A stretch of 64,000 bases of DNA from Patescibacteria group bacterium (GCA_028715505.1 JAQURS010000001.1:62001-126000); one strand, 5' to 3'; counted from the stretch's first letter, positions 26,101-33,503 are shown. Made by a program: numbers and translations. Notes: a model not told the origin generated them from the letters alone.

Positions 26101-27328
26101 CTTGCCGCCGCCAAAGCCTAAACCGCCCGAGCCCAAGAAGGAAGAAGAAAAGCAGCCTGAGCAGGCGGAAGAGGTTCAGCAACCGGTCGCTTCAGGTGGT
26201 ACCGTTGCCACTACCACTCTTCAAATTCCGACCACGACCGAGCCCGTCGTCGCTCCTGTTTCGACCTCTACCACGACCACGGTTGAAGCGCCTACCTTGG
26301 AAACGCTTCCGCCCACTTCGTCGGGCACGACTCGAGTCGACGCGATCAGTATGGTCATAACTCAGGCCGCAGCTAAGGCATCCAAAGCCCTTGCCTCGCC
26401 TGAAGTCGAGCAAACAGCCATCCCGGTAGTTGGCATCGTGACGGCAGCCAACGTCGTTACGGCTGGCGGCTGGATCCCGTTGTTGAACTACCTTTATTAC
26501 ATCTTCACCCAACCGATCATGTTGATCGGCCGCCGTCGAAAACAGAAATACGGCGTGGTATACAACAGCTTGAGCAAGTTACCTCTTGATTTGGCGGCCG
26601 TGCGCGTAAAGGATAATTCCGGCCGGATCGTCCAGACTAAGGTGACAGATAGGCAGGGGAGATACAATTTCCTTATTCCCAAAGGACAATATACTTTAGA
26701 TATCTCAAAACCCGGATACGTTTTCCCGACTAGTTTGCTTTCCGGTAAAACTCAAGACGTGGATTACATCGATCTGCTGACAAATAATAAATTGTCTTTG
26801 GGAACTGACGCGATCGTTTCTAACAACATCCCGCTTGATCCTAAGGAAGATATGCGCACGCCGGGCGAGATCAAACGTAAGGCGGCGCTTCGTCACCTGC
26901 AAGGCGGAATTTCGCTTTTGACGGCATTGCTTTCCGTGGGTGCCGTGATCTTAGTCCCGAGCTACCAATACATCGGTTTAGCGATTTTCCAATTGGTGAC
27001 TTACGTCGTCTTCCGCCGTCTGGCTTACCGCAAGCCTTCAGCTTCGTTTGGGCAGGTTCAAGACGCGCGTACGGGCAAAGCGGTCAAAAACGCGGTCGTC
27101 CGCGTGTTGGACGCGCAATTCAACCGCATTCTCGAAACTCAGGTGGCGGATTCGAACGGACATTACGCGTTCCTGGTTGGCAAAGGAAAATTTTACATTA
27201 CGGCTACCAAAGCTGGTTACGCGCCGCTTAGGAGTGAGGTCATTGATTGCAGCAACGCTAAGGGAGCGACCGTGATCGACAAGCAATTGAAGTTGACTCA
27301 AGTCGCGCAAGCCACGGCTCGAGCGTAA
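23123..27328 (+). CDS. Giant surface protein: Gly-rich, IPT, DUF11, carboxypeptidase-like
   Basis: A 1401-residue multi-domain cell-surface protein. In order: signal peptide (1-35); Gly-rich beta-helix-like region (about 110-255); two IPT/TIG immunoglobulin-like domains (about 257-440); a fibronectin-like region; a membrane span near 705-720 followed by a very basic stretch (HHHIKRRKKPTSHKKK); a second hydrophobic span that ends like a signal peptide (SALPAKAEG, about 760-775); a DUF11-type domain (LTYSIKFKNTGTKTAKNVLV); two CGNGKIE/CGNAKID Cys-rich modules; a Pro/Thr linker; a membrane span (near 1130); and two carboxypeptidase-regulatory-like domains separated by two more spans. The internal signal-like segment suggests fusion of two secreted proteins. 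Confidence 0.8.
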   Translation: MPKQNIRTLPKIYLIAGIFFSAFFVFMAKPERALAAPCAISGDNVMIASSCTLLSGNTYTYTGTLTIPIDVVVTVTFEPELPSQTVINSDNIVMNGTINLNGQGYLAGGGTGAGVDGGGGYGGVGGGTSGGITYGSATEPTDLGSGGSGYAGGGSIKLVATDITLGGSITANGASTLEVVLGAGSGGSIWIAASGTLSGSGSLTANGGDSPAGGGGGGRIKVTAGASTFTGTGTATKGSGGTPAAADGTVQLPTNPTISGLIKSPSAVAGDESMDITIRGTNFVPTSVARMDGVDKNTEYFSATAMIMHLTAADVSAAGTFNVTVYNSSTGEGSNSKTLTLVNGEPTLDGVTPSSKYVLDTDLTLALTGSKFVTASQVFLDSVVRALSYVGPTQLTVTLLSSDLAIAGSHLIEVVNPTPGGGTSTAATFVVHIRPAPPGGGASSVSYNYTTNNNPSAPLAGFGKALDSSSIKWNFSSTPSNNIQGFKLVDSNTGAEYATIADPNAKYIIETGLSASTTYCDRAVKSYSASASSVVEPSSIFPCEVTLPMAMATSSEFVSNPIKIINTGIEELELGWTATSSDIGKNQPYGFYIPALSKWVAPDASSTAGILVYKLAALPFYQTIGQWGQNFRLIGLDSDTPYKFLVSKTNSGVWEFSVTTTKGALNFEAEMEMILQSEEPMPTSSTTLSVLSGAAQRSWPSLAPVVFLGTAALVYHHHIKRRKKPTSHKKKSGTKKPRTRSTKKTGRRTKLASLLLILGIGAASILGFSALPAKAEGVQTLTYSIKFKNTGTKTAKNVLVSDPIPTGAIYYPGSLRVDGVSQTDTHDADNAWYSTGPDQANFFWASVAPGVSHEMKFSVYLQSGVKYEQVSNSATLQPENADPGSLPISIHEQSVCGNGKIEVKRDSNGNPILSSGKVVWEVCDDGANNAKGYGWCNADCSAVDLPPSNLCGNAKIDEWTNLKTGESYKETCDQGTLNGQPGKCNLTCNGTVPLPPPKPKPPEPKKEEEKQPEQAEEVQQPVASGGTVATTTLQIPTTTEPVVAPVSTSTTTTVEAPTLETLPPTSSGTTRVDAISMVITQAAAKASKALASPEVEQTAIPVVGIVTAANVVTAGGWIPLLNYLYYIFTQPIMLIGRRRKQKYGVVYNSLSKLPLDLAAVRVKDNSGRIVQTKVTDRQGRYNFLIPKGQYTLDISKPGYVFPTSLLSGKTQDVDYIDLLTNNKLSLGTDAIVSNNIPLDPKEDMRTPGEIKRKAALRHLQGGISLLTALLSVGAVILVPSYQYIGLAIFQLVTYVVFRRLAYRKPSASFGQVQDARTGKAVKNAVVRVLDAQFNRILETQVADSNGHYAFLVGKGKFYITATKAGYAPLRSEVIDCSNAKGATVIDKQLKLTQVAQATARA

Positions 27329-27414
27329 TAGGGTAAAATTTGTGCACAGTGAAATCGGTCTTGAAGCGATTGGTTTGTGATATACTTTACACACTCGAAT
27401 TGACAAACTTTTTT

Positions 27415-28242
27415 ATGATTAAGAAACCCCGGACAATCAAGGCTGCCAGCGCCAAAGCCGCTGCCGCCCAACCCAAGCCGATTGAACCTCCCAAAACTAA
27501 AACTTCGATTTATCTCGTGCTGTTGGCCATCATCGTACTTACGGCCATAGCGCTCATGGTTAACCAAAAAATTAAATCGCGGCAACAACCCGCGCAAAAT
27601 TCGGCGACTCAGACGGCGCAGACCGACCAAGCGAAGAAAGCCATGGATAAGTCTGATATCCAGTCCTTGATCGCGCGTGTGGGCAGTTTGATCATGGTTA
27701 ATGCCAACGAGGAGCCGACTATTGCCACGGTCCAAGACGCGGAGGCTTTGCGCAAGAGTAATCCGGTTTTTTACAAGGACGCAGAAAATGGCGACCGCTT
27801 GTTGGTTTGGTCGGATAAAGCCGTGTTGTACAGCACTCGTTTGGACAAATTGTTGGCCGTCATGCCCATTACAGGGCAAGCCGGGGTCATTGGTCCTTCG
27901 TCTACTTCCACCCAAGCGACCCTGAACTCAACGACCAGCACCATCGCGTCGGAAAAGGCCACGATTGAGGTCAGGAATGGCACAAGAACGGCCGGTTTGG
28001 CCAAATCCATGGCTAGCACGCTTAAGGCTGAAGGTTTGAAAGTTGGCATTGTGGGGGACCTATATGAGAAAGATCATGCCAAGACTGTCATATATATGTT
28101 AACCGACAAGGACATGCCGGCCACCCTGAATGCTCTTGAGACTGTCACTCGGAACGCGGAAGTCACCAAACCGCCCGTTGGGAACTTTGGATTTAAGGGC
28201 GACTTCGTGGTAATCGTGGGCAGCGATTTCGTAAAGCCTTAA
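27415..28242 (+). CDS. Membrane protein with LytR_C domain
   Basis: A 275-residue protein with a cytoplasmic N-terminal tail, one membrane span (about 31-49, IYLVLLAIIVLTAIALMV) and a long extracytoplasmic part. The last 90 residues (IEVRNGTRTAGLAKSMAST, LKAEGLKVGIVGDLYEKD, DFVVIVGSDF) match the LytR cell-envelope C-terminal domain, usually found beside or attached to LCP wall-polymer ligases. No LCP catalytic domain is present. It follows the giant surface protein by under 90 bases, with a TATACT at 27380 as likely -10. A role in wall-polymer or surface-protein organisation is inferred. Confidence 0.8.
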   Translation: MIKKPRTIKAASAKAAAAQPKPIEPPKTKTSIYLVLLAIIVLTAIALMVNQKIKSRQQPAQNSATQTAQTDQAKKAMDKSDIQSLIARVGSLIMVNANEEPTIATVQDAEALRKSNPVFYKDAENGDRLLVWSDKAVLYSTRLDKLLAVMPITGQAGVIGPSSTSTQATLNSTTSTIASEKATIEVRNGTRTAGLAKSMASTLKAEGLKVGIVGDLYEKDHAKTVIYMLTDKDMPATLNALETVTRNAEVTKPPVGNFGFKGDFVVIVGSDFVKP

Positions 28243-28266
28243 ACAAATTATTCACAGGTGATTAAA

Positions 28267-28309
28267 GCCTCTGTATGCCAATAAAATGGCTAAACAGAGG
28301 TTTTATTTT
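28267..28309 (+). terminator. Terminator of the LytR_C gene
   Basis: CCTCTGT/ACAGAGG stem with an inner GCCA/TGGC pairing, then TTTTATTTT. Confidence 0.8.
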
Positions 28310-28315
28310 AAGTGT

Positions 28316-28345
28316 TTGAGTACAACTAGTAGTCAAGCGTATAAT
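28316..28345 (+). promoter_or_regulatory. Promoter of the 28352 RNA
   Basis: TTGAGT (28316-28321), 18-bp spacer, consensus TATAAT (28340-28345). Confidence 0.65.
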
Positions 28346-28351
28346 GATTAC

Positions 28352-28604
28352 AGACCCCAAGAAAGGGGACCCGCACCTTTAAAAAATCATCCATCGCATC
28401 AAGCTGTGGATGATATCCCGTAAGACAAATCGCCGCACACCCGCGGAGGAAAGTCAGACGGACAAATAAAAACCAAAGCCTGTCTATTTGACGGGCAAGC
28501 AAAATCGCCAAAATAGCGGTTTTTGCGTTTCACGATTTTACCTGCCATGCTTGGGTTAAAATCGTAAAGCTGCATGCGACTCTTTGGGTCTTATGCGGCT
28601 TTTT
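28352..28604 (+). ncRNA. Structured RNA with RNase P-like GGAGGAAAGUC
   Basis: A transcript of about 250 bases is bounded by a consensus promoter and a terminator (28568-28604). Hairpins: CCCC/GGGG, ATCATCCA/TGGATGAT, a two-part stem CCCGT-CAAAT/ATTTG-ACGGG, and ACGATTTTA/TAAAATCGT. Around 28425-28455 the bases AATCGCCGC, then GCGGAGGAAAGTC, resemble the 5' part of bacterial RNase P RNA (conserved region I and the helix before it). The matching 3' strand with ACAGAA is not found, and the length is far below the normal 350-400, so identity is open: a truncated RNase P relative, or another RNA. Confidence 0.45.
28568..28604 (+). terminator. Terminator of the 28352 RNA
   Basis: AGCTGCAT pairs with ATGCGGCT (one wobble), then TTTT. 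Confidence 0.7.
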
Positions 28605-28625
28605 GCGTTGTGTTAGGATGTGTCC

Positions 28626-29870
28626 ATGAAAATTATCGCCGATCTACACATACATTCCAGGTTTTCCAGGGCTTGCTCCAAAGCTTTAACGATCCCGAAT
28701 ATTGCCAAGTTTTGCGAGAGGAAGGGTATCCAATGGGTGGCAACCGGCGACGCCTTGCACCCGGTTTGGAGAAGGGAAATTGGCGAACTTCTGGAAGATA
28801 GGGGTGGCGCACTCTATTTAAAAGATAACTCATCGCCCACTGCCTTTTGCCTATCAACCGAAGTTTCTTGCATCTATAAACGGGGCGATAAGACCCGCCG
28901 GCTCCACCATGTCATTCTTTTTCCGGATCTAGCCAGCCTGGATAAGGTTATCCAAGTCTTGGATGGCCGGGGTTTTAACTTGAAAAGCGACGGAAGGCCT
29001 ATTATGGGGTTGGATTCCGAAGAGCTCTTAAAGATCTTGCTGGACATCGATCCCAGGATTTTATTGATTCCAGCTCATGCCTGGACGCCTTGGTTCGCGA
29101 TTTTTGGATCAAAATCAGGTTTTGACTCGCTGGAAGAGTGTTTTGGCGAGCATTCAAAATACATTTACGCCATTGAGACGGGCCTTTCTTCAGACCCGCC
29201 CATGAACTGGCGGGTGAGCGCTTTAGATCGCCTATTCTTGATCAGCAACAGCGACGCGCATTCGAACGAAAACCTGGGGCGCGAAGCTAACGTCTTCGAG
29301 ATGGACAAGCCGGATTTCACGGAATTGCGCCGCATCTTGGTTGAGCATGACAATTCGAGATTTATTGAGACTTTGGAATTCTTTCCCGAAGAAGGCATGT
29401 ACCACGTGGACGGTCACGCGGACTGTAAATTTTATTGCGAACCCGAAAAAACCAAGAAGCTGGGCGGCCGTTGTCCGAATTGCGGCAAGTTGCTGACTGT
29501 CGGCGTCCTTTCGCGCGTGAACGATCTCGCTGACCGTCCGGTCAATCCACCCAAGCCGCCGAAAGCCGCCGCTTACAGGAGTTTGGTCCCTTTGCGCGAG
29601 CTTATCGCCGAAGCCCTGGGCAAGTCCAAAATCAGCAAAACGGTCCAGGTAGAGTACGAAGCCATGCTTGGCAAGGCCAGCGAGTTCGCGTATTTGATGG
29701 ATTTGAGCGAGCAAGAGCTTTCTGAGAAGTGCCGTCCGGAAGTTGCCCTGGCCGTTTCAAAGATGAGAAGGAGAGAAGTGGAGATCCAGCCGGGTTATGA
29801 CGGCATCTATGGCAAGGTGCGCGTGCGGGACGCCTCATCCCTCCGGCCCAAACAATCCAGCTTGTTATAA
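28626..29870 (+). CDS. Endonuclease Q-like PHP-domain nuclease
   Basis: A 414-residue protein matching the EndoQ type: an N-terminal PHP domain (IIADLHIHSRFSR, RLHHVILFPDL, LIPAHAWTPWF, SNSDAHS supply the metal-binding His/Asp), then a zinc module (CKFYCEPEK ... GGRCPNCGKLLTVGVLSR) and a helical C-terminal region. EndoQ enzymes, first described in Thermococcales and later in a few bacteria, cut DNA 5' of deaminated bases (uracil, hypoxanthine) and abasic sites. AGGA stands before the ATG at 28626; the GTG two codons earlier is less likely. A mutM glycosylase gene lies 5 kb away. The family call is strong; activity is inferred. Confidence 0.82.
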   Translation: MKIIADLHIHSRFSRACSKALTIPNIAKFCERKGIQWVATGDALHPVWRREIGELLEDRGGALYLKDNSSPTAFCLSTEVSCIYKRGDKTRRLHHVILFPDLASLDKVIQVLDGRGFNLKSDGRPIMGLDSEELLKILLDIDPRILLIPAHAWTPWFAIFGSKSGFDSLEECFGEHSKYIYAIETGLSSDPPMNWRVSALDRLFLISNSDAHSNENLGREANVFEMDKPDFTELRRILVEHDNSRFIETLEFFPEEGMYHVDGHADCKFYCEPEKTKKLGGRCPNCGKLLTVGVLSRVNDLADRPVNPPKPPKAAAYRSLVPLRELIAEALGKSKISKTVQVEYEAMLGKASEFAYLMDLSEQELSEKCRPEVALAVSKMRRREVEIQPGYDGIYGKVRVRDASSLRPKQSSLL

Positions 29871-29871
29871 A

Positions 29872-29904
29872 AATAAAATCCCCCGACTTACGTCAGGGGA
29901 TTTC
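29872..29904. terminator. Bidirectional terminator
   Basis: ATCCCC and GAC pair with GTC and GGGGAT, with T-rich tracts on both strands; it serves the EndoQ-like gene and the opposing Lys-rich peptide gene. Confidence 0.75.
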
Positions 29905-29935
29905 CTCCTATAGGAGAAGATCAATAAGAAAAAAT

Positions 29936-30004
29936 TTACAGCTTCTTCTTCTTGGTTGCCTTCTTCTTAGTCGTCTTCTTCTTGGCGGCCTTTTTCTTTG
30001 CCAT
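29936..30004 (-). CDS. 22-residue lysine-rich peptide
   Basis: Reads MAKKKAAKKKTTKKKATK then KKKL: 14 lysines in 22 residues with AA/TT/AT spacers in a KKK repeat. A strong ribosome site (AGGAAGGTGA) stands 6-7 bases upstream, there is an extended -10 promoter (30094-30119) with two leader hairpins (CAGAAG/CTTCTG and CCGG/CCGG), and a terminator downstream. These signals argue it is really and strongly expressed. The composition resembles the tails of H1-like nucleoid proteins or ribosome-binding peptides; binding to DNA or RNA is inferred. Confidence 0.65.
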   Translation of the reverse strand: MAKKKAAKKKTTKKKATKKKKL

Positions 30005-30093
30005 GAAAATCACCTTCCTTTCTTAATTGATTTGCTCCGGTTTAAAAAACCGGTCGCATGTGCACAGAAGTAAACTTCTGTAACCACCTCTTG

Positions 30094-30119
30094 ATTATAA
30101 CATAAATTTGGCATGTCAA
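30094..30119 (-). promoter_or_regulatory. Promoter of the Lys-rich peptide gene
   Basis: Extended -10 TGTTATAAT on the minus strand (core 30094-30099). A TTGACA lies at 30114-30119 but with a 14-bp spacer, so the extended -10 probably does the work. Confidence 0.6.
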
Positions 30120-30416
30120 GAAGATTTTTACCTCAACTGTCACGCCATGCCGAAGGATGATTTGGAAAGAAAATCGGCGATTGTAAATGAAAAAAATTCG
30201 AAATATCTTTTTGAAAATATTTTTATTTTTTATTTGTTACGGGAAAAGGAAAATTTTTCTTGCGGTAATTTGGCGCAACAAAGGTAAAAAATAGTTTTTT
30301 TAGTTGGAAATGACGATTGAGTGGCGGTTTTAAAAAAGATGGACGAAATATTTTTTTAAAAAATTTATTTGCATGAAAGAAAAAAGATCGATAAAGGAAT
30401 GCCTTCCCAAAGATGT
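30120..30416. other. AT-rich intergenic stretch, no gene seen
   Basis: Long T and A tracts with no reading frame of coding character. It separates the divergently regulated Lys-peptide gene from the downstream end of the 31341-30417 operon. Confidence 0.5.
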
Positions 30417-30590
30417 TTATTTATCCACAGCCCTGACGGTAGCGCACTCGACGCAGAGGCATTTGTTCTCAGGAAGAGCCTGCCCGCATTCGCAATGACA
30501 AATTTTATTTTCGCAGATCATGGGTTCGTAACATTTGGGACACATGCATTCTTCGTCTTGAATTGGATTGGAGCATTTGGCGCAATTCAT
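30417..30590 (-). CDS. 57-residue zinc-ribbon protein
   Basis: Starts MNCAKCSNPIQDEECMCPKC and continues with CxxxxCHCxC and CxCxxC clusters: twelve Cys in 57 residues, giving several CxxC pairs typical of double zinc ribbons. It begins 4 bases after the stop codon of the upstream membrane protein gene, so the two form an operon. A role in protein or RNA binding is inferred from the fold only. Confidence 0.7.
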   Translation of the reverse strand: MNCAKCSNPIQDEECMCPKCYEPMICENKICHCECGQALPENKCLCVECATVRAVDK

Positions 30591-30594
30591 AATT

Positions 30595-31341
30595 TTAGGG
30601 TTGTTTGGCGAAATCGAAAGTCGAGATTACGTCCCTGATTGAGATTACCCTGACTTTGCGTCCGATCTTTTGGTTGGGAGGCGTTTGCATCCAAATCAAA
30701 TGTGTCGTCGTGCCGTTCCTCAAGACTTCGAAAACGGCCGCCTTGTTTTGGCTTCGGCCGTCCGTCAAAAAACCTTCCTTGCCGTAGAACAGGGTTCCGT
30801 CCACCAGATAGGCCGCGTCGGTGGAAGTCGCCAACCGGGCCACCAACCGTTCTTTGGCGGTTTGGTTATCCGCGGAGATCATGAGCCATGGCCCGTCATT
30901 GGTTTGTGAGGTGATGCTGGTCCCGCTGGCGGCCACGGCCAATAGGTCTTCACCGTCCTGAACTACGTATGAACCTGAGGGATACTTAAGCGAAAGCCCT
31001 TGGGCGGTCGAAACGGCCATTTGCCAGTCGGAGGTCAGGGAAGCGGGAGCGGGCGAAAGAGTTTCGGCCACGGCCAAAAGTTCGCGTTCAAGCTGCAGGG
31101 TTTTAATGGCGGTTTGGGCTTTGGTAACTTCCTGGTTGGCTTGCTCTAATTTAGCGTTGGCTTCCTGGACGGCGGCTTGCTGATCCTGTTTGGCTTGCAG
31201 GGCATCTATCTTAGCTCGTTCGGCCTCCTTGGCCAGGTTTTGCCTGTCCTGGTTGGCTAAATGCAAAAAATATCCGGTGCCTACACCCACTACGGCGGCT
31301 CCGAGCAGGACGGCTAACAAGATGGACCACGCGCGCCTCAT
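30595..31341 (-). CDS. Membrane-anchored coiled-coil protein
   Basis: A 248-residue protein. The start MRRAWSILLAVLL is chosen over an in-frame start 37 codons upstream that overlaps the Nudix gene. An N-terminal span (residues 5-28) is followed by a long coiled coil (about 30-95, AKEAERAKIDALQAKQDQQA) and an extracytoplasmic globular domain (about 105-248) of strand-rich character (LSLKYPSGSYVVQDGEDLLA). A TATACT lies about ten bases upstream, so it is close to leaderless. It heads an operon with the zinc-ribbon gene. Function unknown. Confidence 0.65.
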   Translation of the reverse strand: MRRAWSILLAVLLGAAVVGVGTGYFLHLANQDRQNLAKEAERAKIDALQAKQDQQAAVQEANAKLEQANQEVTKAQTAIKTLQLERELLAVAETLSPAPASLTSDWQMAVSTAQGLSLKYPSGSYVVQDGEDLLAVAASGTSITSQTNDGPWLMISADNQTAKERLVARLATSTDAAYLVDGTLFYGKEGFLTDGRSQNKAAVFEVLRNGTTTHLIWMQTPPNQKIGRKVRVISIRDVISTFDFAKQP

Positions 31342-31388
31342 ATGGCGGAGAGTATAGTCAGGCAGAAAAAACAAGTCGAGAGGATAAC

Positions 31389-31958
31389 TCACGCCTGATG
31401 TTTGGAAAATTTTCGCACAATTTCCGGATCTTGGATTAGATTCAGGAAACAAAGCATCGCGTCAAGTTGCCGAAGCTCGTACTTCCGACAGCGCTCGATG
31501 ATTTTTGGTATGGGTTCGCGCAGAACCCGGATCTTTTCCCCGCAGTCCGCGCCTCGTCTGCTTCCGTCCTCGCTTAAGTCGGTTGCCAAAAAGAAGGTTT
31601 TTTCAAAACGCGACGAATTTTTAAGGCCGTAACGCCAAATAGGGATCATTGTTCCCGCTTGGAAGCCGGTTTCTTCGACAAGTTCGCGTCGAGCGGCTTC
31701 TTCGTGGGTCTCGCCTTTATCGACCTGTCCTCCGGGGAAATCAAAAAAAGATTCGCTGCCCGGATGCAGCTGCTCCGTCAGTAAAATTTCATCCGGGGTA
31801 ATGAAAGCGAAAACGGTCACGCTGTCCGGTCGGATCAGATATTCGAAAGTTTTGGTTGATCCGTCAAATTGTACGCGGGGTGCCTGGAATATTTTGTAAC
31901 GGACGCCTTCAAAGACGAGTTTGGAATCGGTGGGAGGGGAAATGGGCATAACGGCCAC
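31389..31958 (-). CDS. Nudix hydrolase (ADP-ribose pyrophosphatase-like)
   Basis: A 189-residue protein with a perfect Nudix box GGQVDKGETHEEAARRELVE followed by ETGF. Nudix enzymes cleave nucleoside diphosphates linked to another group using Mg2+ held by the box glutamates. The N-terminal strand segment (YKIFQAPRVQFDG, PDSVTVFAFI) and the position of the box fit ADP-ribose/NDP-sugar pyrophosphatases. The start may be at 31958 or three codons later. It lies 48 bases upstream of the next minus-strand gene. Confidence 0.88.
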   Translation of the reverse strand: MAVMPISPPTDSKLVFEGVRYKIFQAPRVQFDGSTKTFEYLIRPDSVTVFAFITPDEILLTEQLHPGSESFFDFPGGQVDKGETHEEAARRELVEETGFQAGTMIPIWRYGLKNSSRFEKTFFLATDLSEDGSRRGADCGEKIRVLREPIPKIIERCRKYELRQLDAMLCFLNLIQDPEIVRKFSKHQA

Positions 31959-32046
31959 GATTGACTTTATGGCGAAAAATCAATATTATACAGCCGTCTT
32001 GGATCCGTCCAGGAGTCTGGGCCGTACTACGACCCTGCATCGACTC

Positions 32047-32122
32047 GGGCCGTTAGCTTAGTTGGTAGAGCGCCGCGTTTGCAACGCGGAGGTCGCCGGT
32101 TCAAATCCGGCACGGTCCACCA
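32047..32122 (+). tRNA. tRNA-Ala (anticodon TGC)
   Basis: A 76-base cloverleaf including an encoded CCA end. Acceptor GGGCCGT/ACGGTCC carries the G3-U70 wobble that identifies alanine tRNAs. The anticodon stem is CCGCG/CGCGG with loop TTTGCAA, anticodon TGC. T arm GCCGG-TTCAAAT-CCGGC. A terminator follows at once. Confidence 0.97.
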
Positions 32123-32125
32123 AGC

Positions 32126-32147
32126 AAAATCCCCTAAGGGGATTTTT
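32126..32147 (+). terminator. Terminator of tRNA-Ala
   Basis: AAAATCCCC/GGGGATTTTT hairpin with short loop TAA. Confidence 0.8.
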
Positions 32148-32213
32148 GCGTTAAAGCGGGTTTGGCAAATTTTTGGTAAAATACTGGCGAAGTTTAAATT
32201 TTAAGATTTTAAT

Positions 32214-32825
32214 ATGCAAAAATGGAACGTTTTGCCGGATGACTCGATCATTCGGGCGGCAGCCGACGCGTTGGCTTCAAACGGCATCCGGGCCTTGATA
32301 GTCGAAAACGGCGAAGAAGCCAAACGGAAGGTTTTCGAGTTGGTTCCCGAAGGCAGCGAAGTCATGGCCATGTCTTCGCAAACCAACGAAGCCATTGGTA
32401 CCTACGCTTTCATCGATGAATCGGGAAAATATTCCCCGATCAAGAAGAAATTCGCCGCCATGGATCCCAAAACCCAACAACAAGCCATGAACGCCATGGG
32501 TGCCGCCCCGGCTTACGCCATTGGCAGCGTGCATGCCGTAACCAAGGACGGACACGTTATGATTGCTTCAGCCACCGGTAGCCAACTTCCGGCTTACGCG
32601 TACGCGGCCATGAACGTGATCTGGGTGGTGGGCGCGCAGAAAATCGTACAAGACATGGATGAGGGCTTGAAACGAATTTATGAATACTGTCTTCCTTTGG
32701 AAGACGCGCGCGCTAAGAAAGCTTACGGTTATGGCAGCGGAGTCAATAAAATCCTGATCATCAACAAAGAAGTTAAGCCCGGGCGGTTGACGATGGTGAT
32801 CGTCAAAGAAGTTTTGGGGTTTTAA
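32214..32825 (+). CDS. LUD-domain (LutC/YkgG-like) protein
   Basis: A 203-residue protein of the LUD/DUF162 family. Conserved parts: GIRALIVENGEEAKRKVFEL, PEGSEVMAMSSQTNEAIG, GSVHAVTKDGHVMIASATGS, and IWVVGAQKIVQDMDEGLKRI. LutC belongs to lactate-utilisation complexes with iron-sulfur partners LutA/B, but those are not nearby, so the stand-alone form may have another role. No strong ribosome site is seen. Confidence 0.85.
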   Translation: MQKWNVLPDDSIIRAAADALASNGIRALIVENGEEAKRKVFELVPEGSEVMAMSSQTNEAIGTYAFIDESGKYSPIKKKFAAMDPKTQQQAMNAMGAAPAYAIGSVHAVTKDGHVMIASATGSQLPAYAYAAMNVIWVVGAQKIVQDMDEGLKRIYEYCLPLEDARAKKAYGYGSGVNKILIINKEVKPGRLTMVIVKEVLGF

Positions 32826-32837
32826 AAAAGCCCGCGG

Positions 32838-33449
32838 TTAGTTTTTGGCCGAAGGCTGCGATAGTACGTGCTCGATGCATTCCCACATGCCGAACCGGAC
32901 GAAATGCACGTCGGCGATCATGCCGACGCGGCGCACGGTCGTCGATTCCAACTCGATGCCTTGCGGATCGCTGGCAAGCGTCAGCTGCTGTCGGAATTGT
33001 TCCAGCACTAAGGGATGGTCGTAACGTTCCATGTTGGCTTGTTCCCGCGGGTTCAAGTCTTGGAAACCGTCGATTTGAAAGGTGCTGAATTTTTCGGCCC
33101 GATGCAGATCGAGGGAGGCCAGGCTGGCGTAATGGGCGTTATTCAGGTCAGGCAGGTCCACGTCTAGAACCCAGTCAAGATAATGACCGGCGTACACTTG
33201 GACGGATCCAAGCGAGATTTCTTTTCCGATCAGCTTGGTTCGGAGTATTTGGAGCACTTCTCCGATGAGCTCGGGCGACGCCATCTCGAGCATGGCGTAA
33301 TACAACGAGAGGTGAACGTAATCCTCCATCTTGTTTTTGGCGTTCGGGACCATCCGGCGGACCAGATCTTTGGCCGCTTGGATGGTCTCGCCGTCGGGTA
33401 TGACGACAAACCCATGGCATCCGCTTATCCGGTGATTCATCCTACCCAT
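32838..33449 (-). CDS. Hypothetical protein, possibly 2H-phosphoesterase-like
   Basis: A 203-residue protein. The start MGRMNHRISGCHGFVV follows GGAGG by 8 bases. HLSLYYAM near residue 46 recalls one HxS/T motif of 2H phosphoesterases, and VHFVRFGMWE near the C terminus is where a second could lie, but the second Thr/Ser is absent. The middle is strand-rich (VQVYAGHYLDWVLDVDLPDL). The assignment is weak. It has a private promoter and converges on the LUD gene. Confidence 0.55.
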   Translation of the reverse strand: MGRMNHRISGCHGFVVIPDGETIQAAKDLVRRMVPNAKNKMEDYVHLSLYYAMLEMASPELIGEVLQILRTKLIGKEISLGSVQVYAGHYLDWVLDVDLPDLNNAHYASLASLDLHRAEKFSTFQIDGFQDLNPREQANMERYDHPLVLEQFRQQLTLASDPQGIELESTTVRRVGMIADVHFVRFGMWECIEHVLSQPSAKN

Positions 33450-33469
33450 TTGGCGAACCTCCGCACATG

Positions 33470-33498
33470 AATTTAGTTAAGAAAACGCGGAGTGTCAA
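33470..33498 (-). promoter_or_regulatory. Promoter of the 32838 gene
   Basis: TTGACA (33493-33498), 17-bp spacer, TAAATT (33470-33475) on the minus strand. Confidence 0.65.
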
Positions 33499-33503
33499 GG
33501 TAA

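Noticed and set aside
28352-28604. Complete RNase P RNA
   Set aside because: Only the 5' conserved motif is visible; the required 3' strand is missing and the length is too short. Kept only as a candidate relative.
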